A program made the position numbers and the translations under genes. The notes below the pieces were generated by a model that did not search any database, was not told the origin of the DNA, and worked only from the letters and a program-made list of their open reading frames with translations. Shown here piece after piece: positions 6,471 through 6,594 of a stretch of DNA of 6,594 bases (position 1 is its first letter; each line of letters starts with the position of its first letter). The DNA is from Muribaculaceae bacterium (GTDB taxonomy: Bacteria > Bacteroidota > Bacteroidia > Bacteroidales > Muribaculaceae). The stretch is taken from contig VSPM01000111.1 in the NCBI GenBank assembly GCA_009775365.1, positions 1-6,594 of the forward strand, given 5' to 3'.

Positions 6471-6504
6471 CAAAGTTCGTCATTTTTTACGATGTTGGTC
6501 TCAA
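6471..6504 (-). promoter_or_regulatory. Candidate promoter of the GLPGLI operon
   Basis: On the minus strand GAACTTTG (6478-6471) resembles the Bacteroides -7 element TAnnTTTG, with one mismatch in the fixed bases. A TTG at 6504-6502, inside the palindrome, could serve as a -33 element, although the spacing of 23 nt is somewhat long. Transcription would start near 6467, leaving a leader of about 20 nt before the ATG at 6448. Confidence 0.4.
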
Positions 6505-6518
6505 CAAATGTTGAGACC
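6497..6518. promoter_or_regulatory. Perfect 10+10 bp palindrome, probable operator
   Basis: The arms GGTCTCAACA (6497-6506) and TGTTGAGACC (6509-6518) are perfect inverted repeats separated by two bases. The palindrome lies just after the stop codon of the Crp/Fnr-type regulator and just upstream of the candidate promoter. Its centre would be about 41 bp before the inferred start of transcription, the usual position for class II activation by Crp/Fnr dimers. It is not followed by a T-run on either strand, so an intrinsic terminator is less likely, although a hairpin could form in the transcript. The sequence is not a canonical Crp or Fnr site. Confidence 0.55.
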
Positions 6519-6528
6519 GGCAGAACAT

Positions 6529-6547
6529 GATTAAGATTTTCTTAATC
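6529..6547. repeat. AT-rich inverted repeat over the end of the regulator gene
   Basis: GATTAAGA (6529-6536) and TCTTAATC (6540-6547) are perfect 8-bp arms around a 3-nt loop. The repeat overlaps the stop codon and the last codons of the Crp/Fnr-type gene. It may be a second binding site or a weak 3' hairpin; it may also be a chance product of AT-rich sequence. Confidence 0.4.
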
Positions 6548-6594
6548 TGCTCAAATGTGTGGGGGTGATATTAAGGAATGAAGCGATGTCTTTG
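6531..6594 (-). CDS. Crp/Fnr family transcriptional regulator, C-terminal fragment
   Basis: The last 20 residues are visible before the TAA at 6531-6533: KDIASFLNITPTHLSRLRKS. This is the C-terminal helix-turn-helix end typical of Crp/Fnr regulators in Bacteroidota, with the IA-x-x-L-x-I-T-P turn and the LSR-x-R-K recognition helix. The effector-binding domain is outside the window, so the signal it senses cannot be inferred. It has the same orientation as the GLPGLI operon, with 82 bp between its stop and the GLPGLI-A start, and is the natural candidate regulator of that operon. The short length visible limits certainty, and another HTH family is possible. Confidence 0.75.
   Translation of the reverse strand, partial: KDIASFLNITPTHLSRLRKS

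Noticed and set aside
6497..6518. Palindrome as a Rho-independent terminator of the regulator gene
   Set aside because: The stem is only 12 bp past the stop codon, which fits a terminator, but neither strand has a T-run after it and the possible loop is only two bases. Operator is the better reading, though not proven.

Overview
The window looks like part of a Bacteroidales chromosome (Bacteroidota). The evidence is protein families largely restricted to that phylum (GLPGLI proteins and a carboxypeptidase-regulatory-domain outer-membrane receptor), signal peptides ending in AVAQ or AIAQ, AT-rich start regions without Shine-Dalgarno motifs, and a Bacteroides-like promoter element. A gut-type Bacteroidales such as Bacteroides, Prevotella or Muribaculaceae fits, but I cannot resolve the genus.

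Every gene is on the minus strand, so transcription runs from high to low coordinates. At the right edge is the last part of a Crp/Fnr-type regulator (6594-6531). About 80 bp of regulatory DNA follows, holding an AT-rich inverted repeat, a perfect 10+10 bp palindrome (6497-6518) and a candidate promoter. A tightly packed operon then fills the rest: GLPGLI-A (6448-5579), an S41-type serine peptidase (from 5582), GLPGLI-B (4433-3564), a TonB-dependent-receptor-like outer-membrane protein (3567-988), GLPGLI-C (from 991) and GLPGLI-D (142 to beyond the window). Neighbours overlap by ATGA or lie a few bases apart, so translational coupling is likely. All operon products carry signal peptides and should act in the periplasm or outer membrane.

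Two of the six operon genes are broken as read. The S41 gene loses its reading frame at a G5 run (4670-4674), and its real C-terminal 71 residues continue in the next frame to a stop at 4456. GLPGLI-C stops right after an A8 run (203-210), and its natural tail, ending LLETDYK, continues out of frame to a stop at 147. Adding one base to each run restores both proteins and leaves intergenic gaps of 22 and 4 bp. The lesions are of the same type (one base short in a homopolymer), so sequencing error, phase variation and -1 recoding must be told apart.

The candidate system is a Crp/Fnr-controlled envelope operon that combines four paralogous GLPGLI proteins with one receptor and one secreted peptidase. 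Repeated gene junctions, shared leader sequences and a shared GLPGLI C-terminal tail indicate growth by tandem duplication. The substrate is not evident from the sequence.
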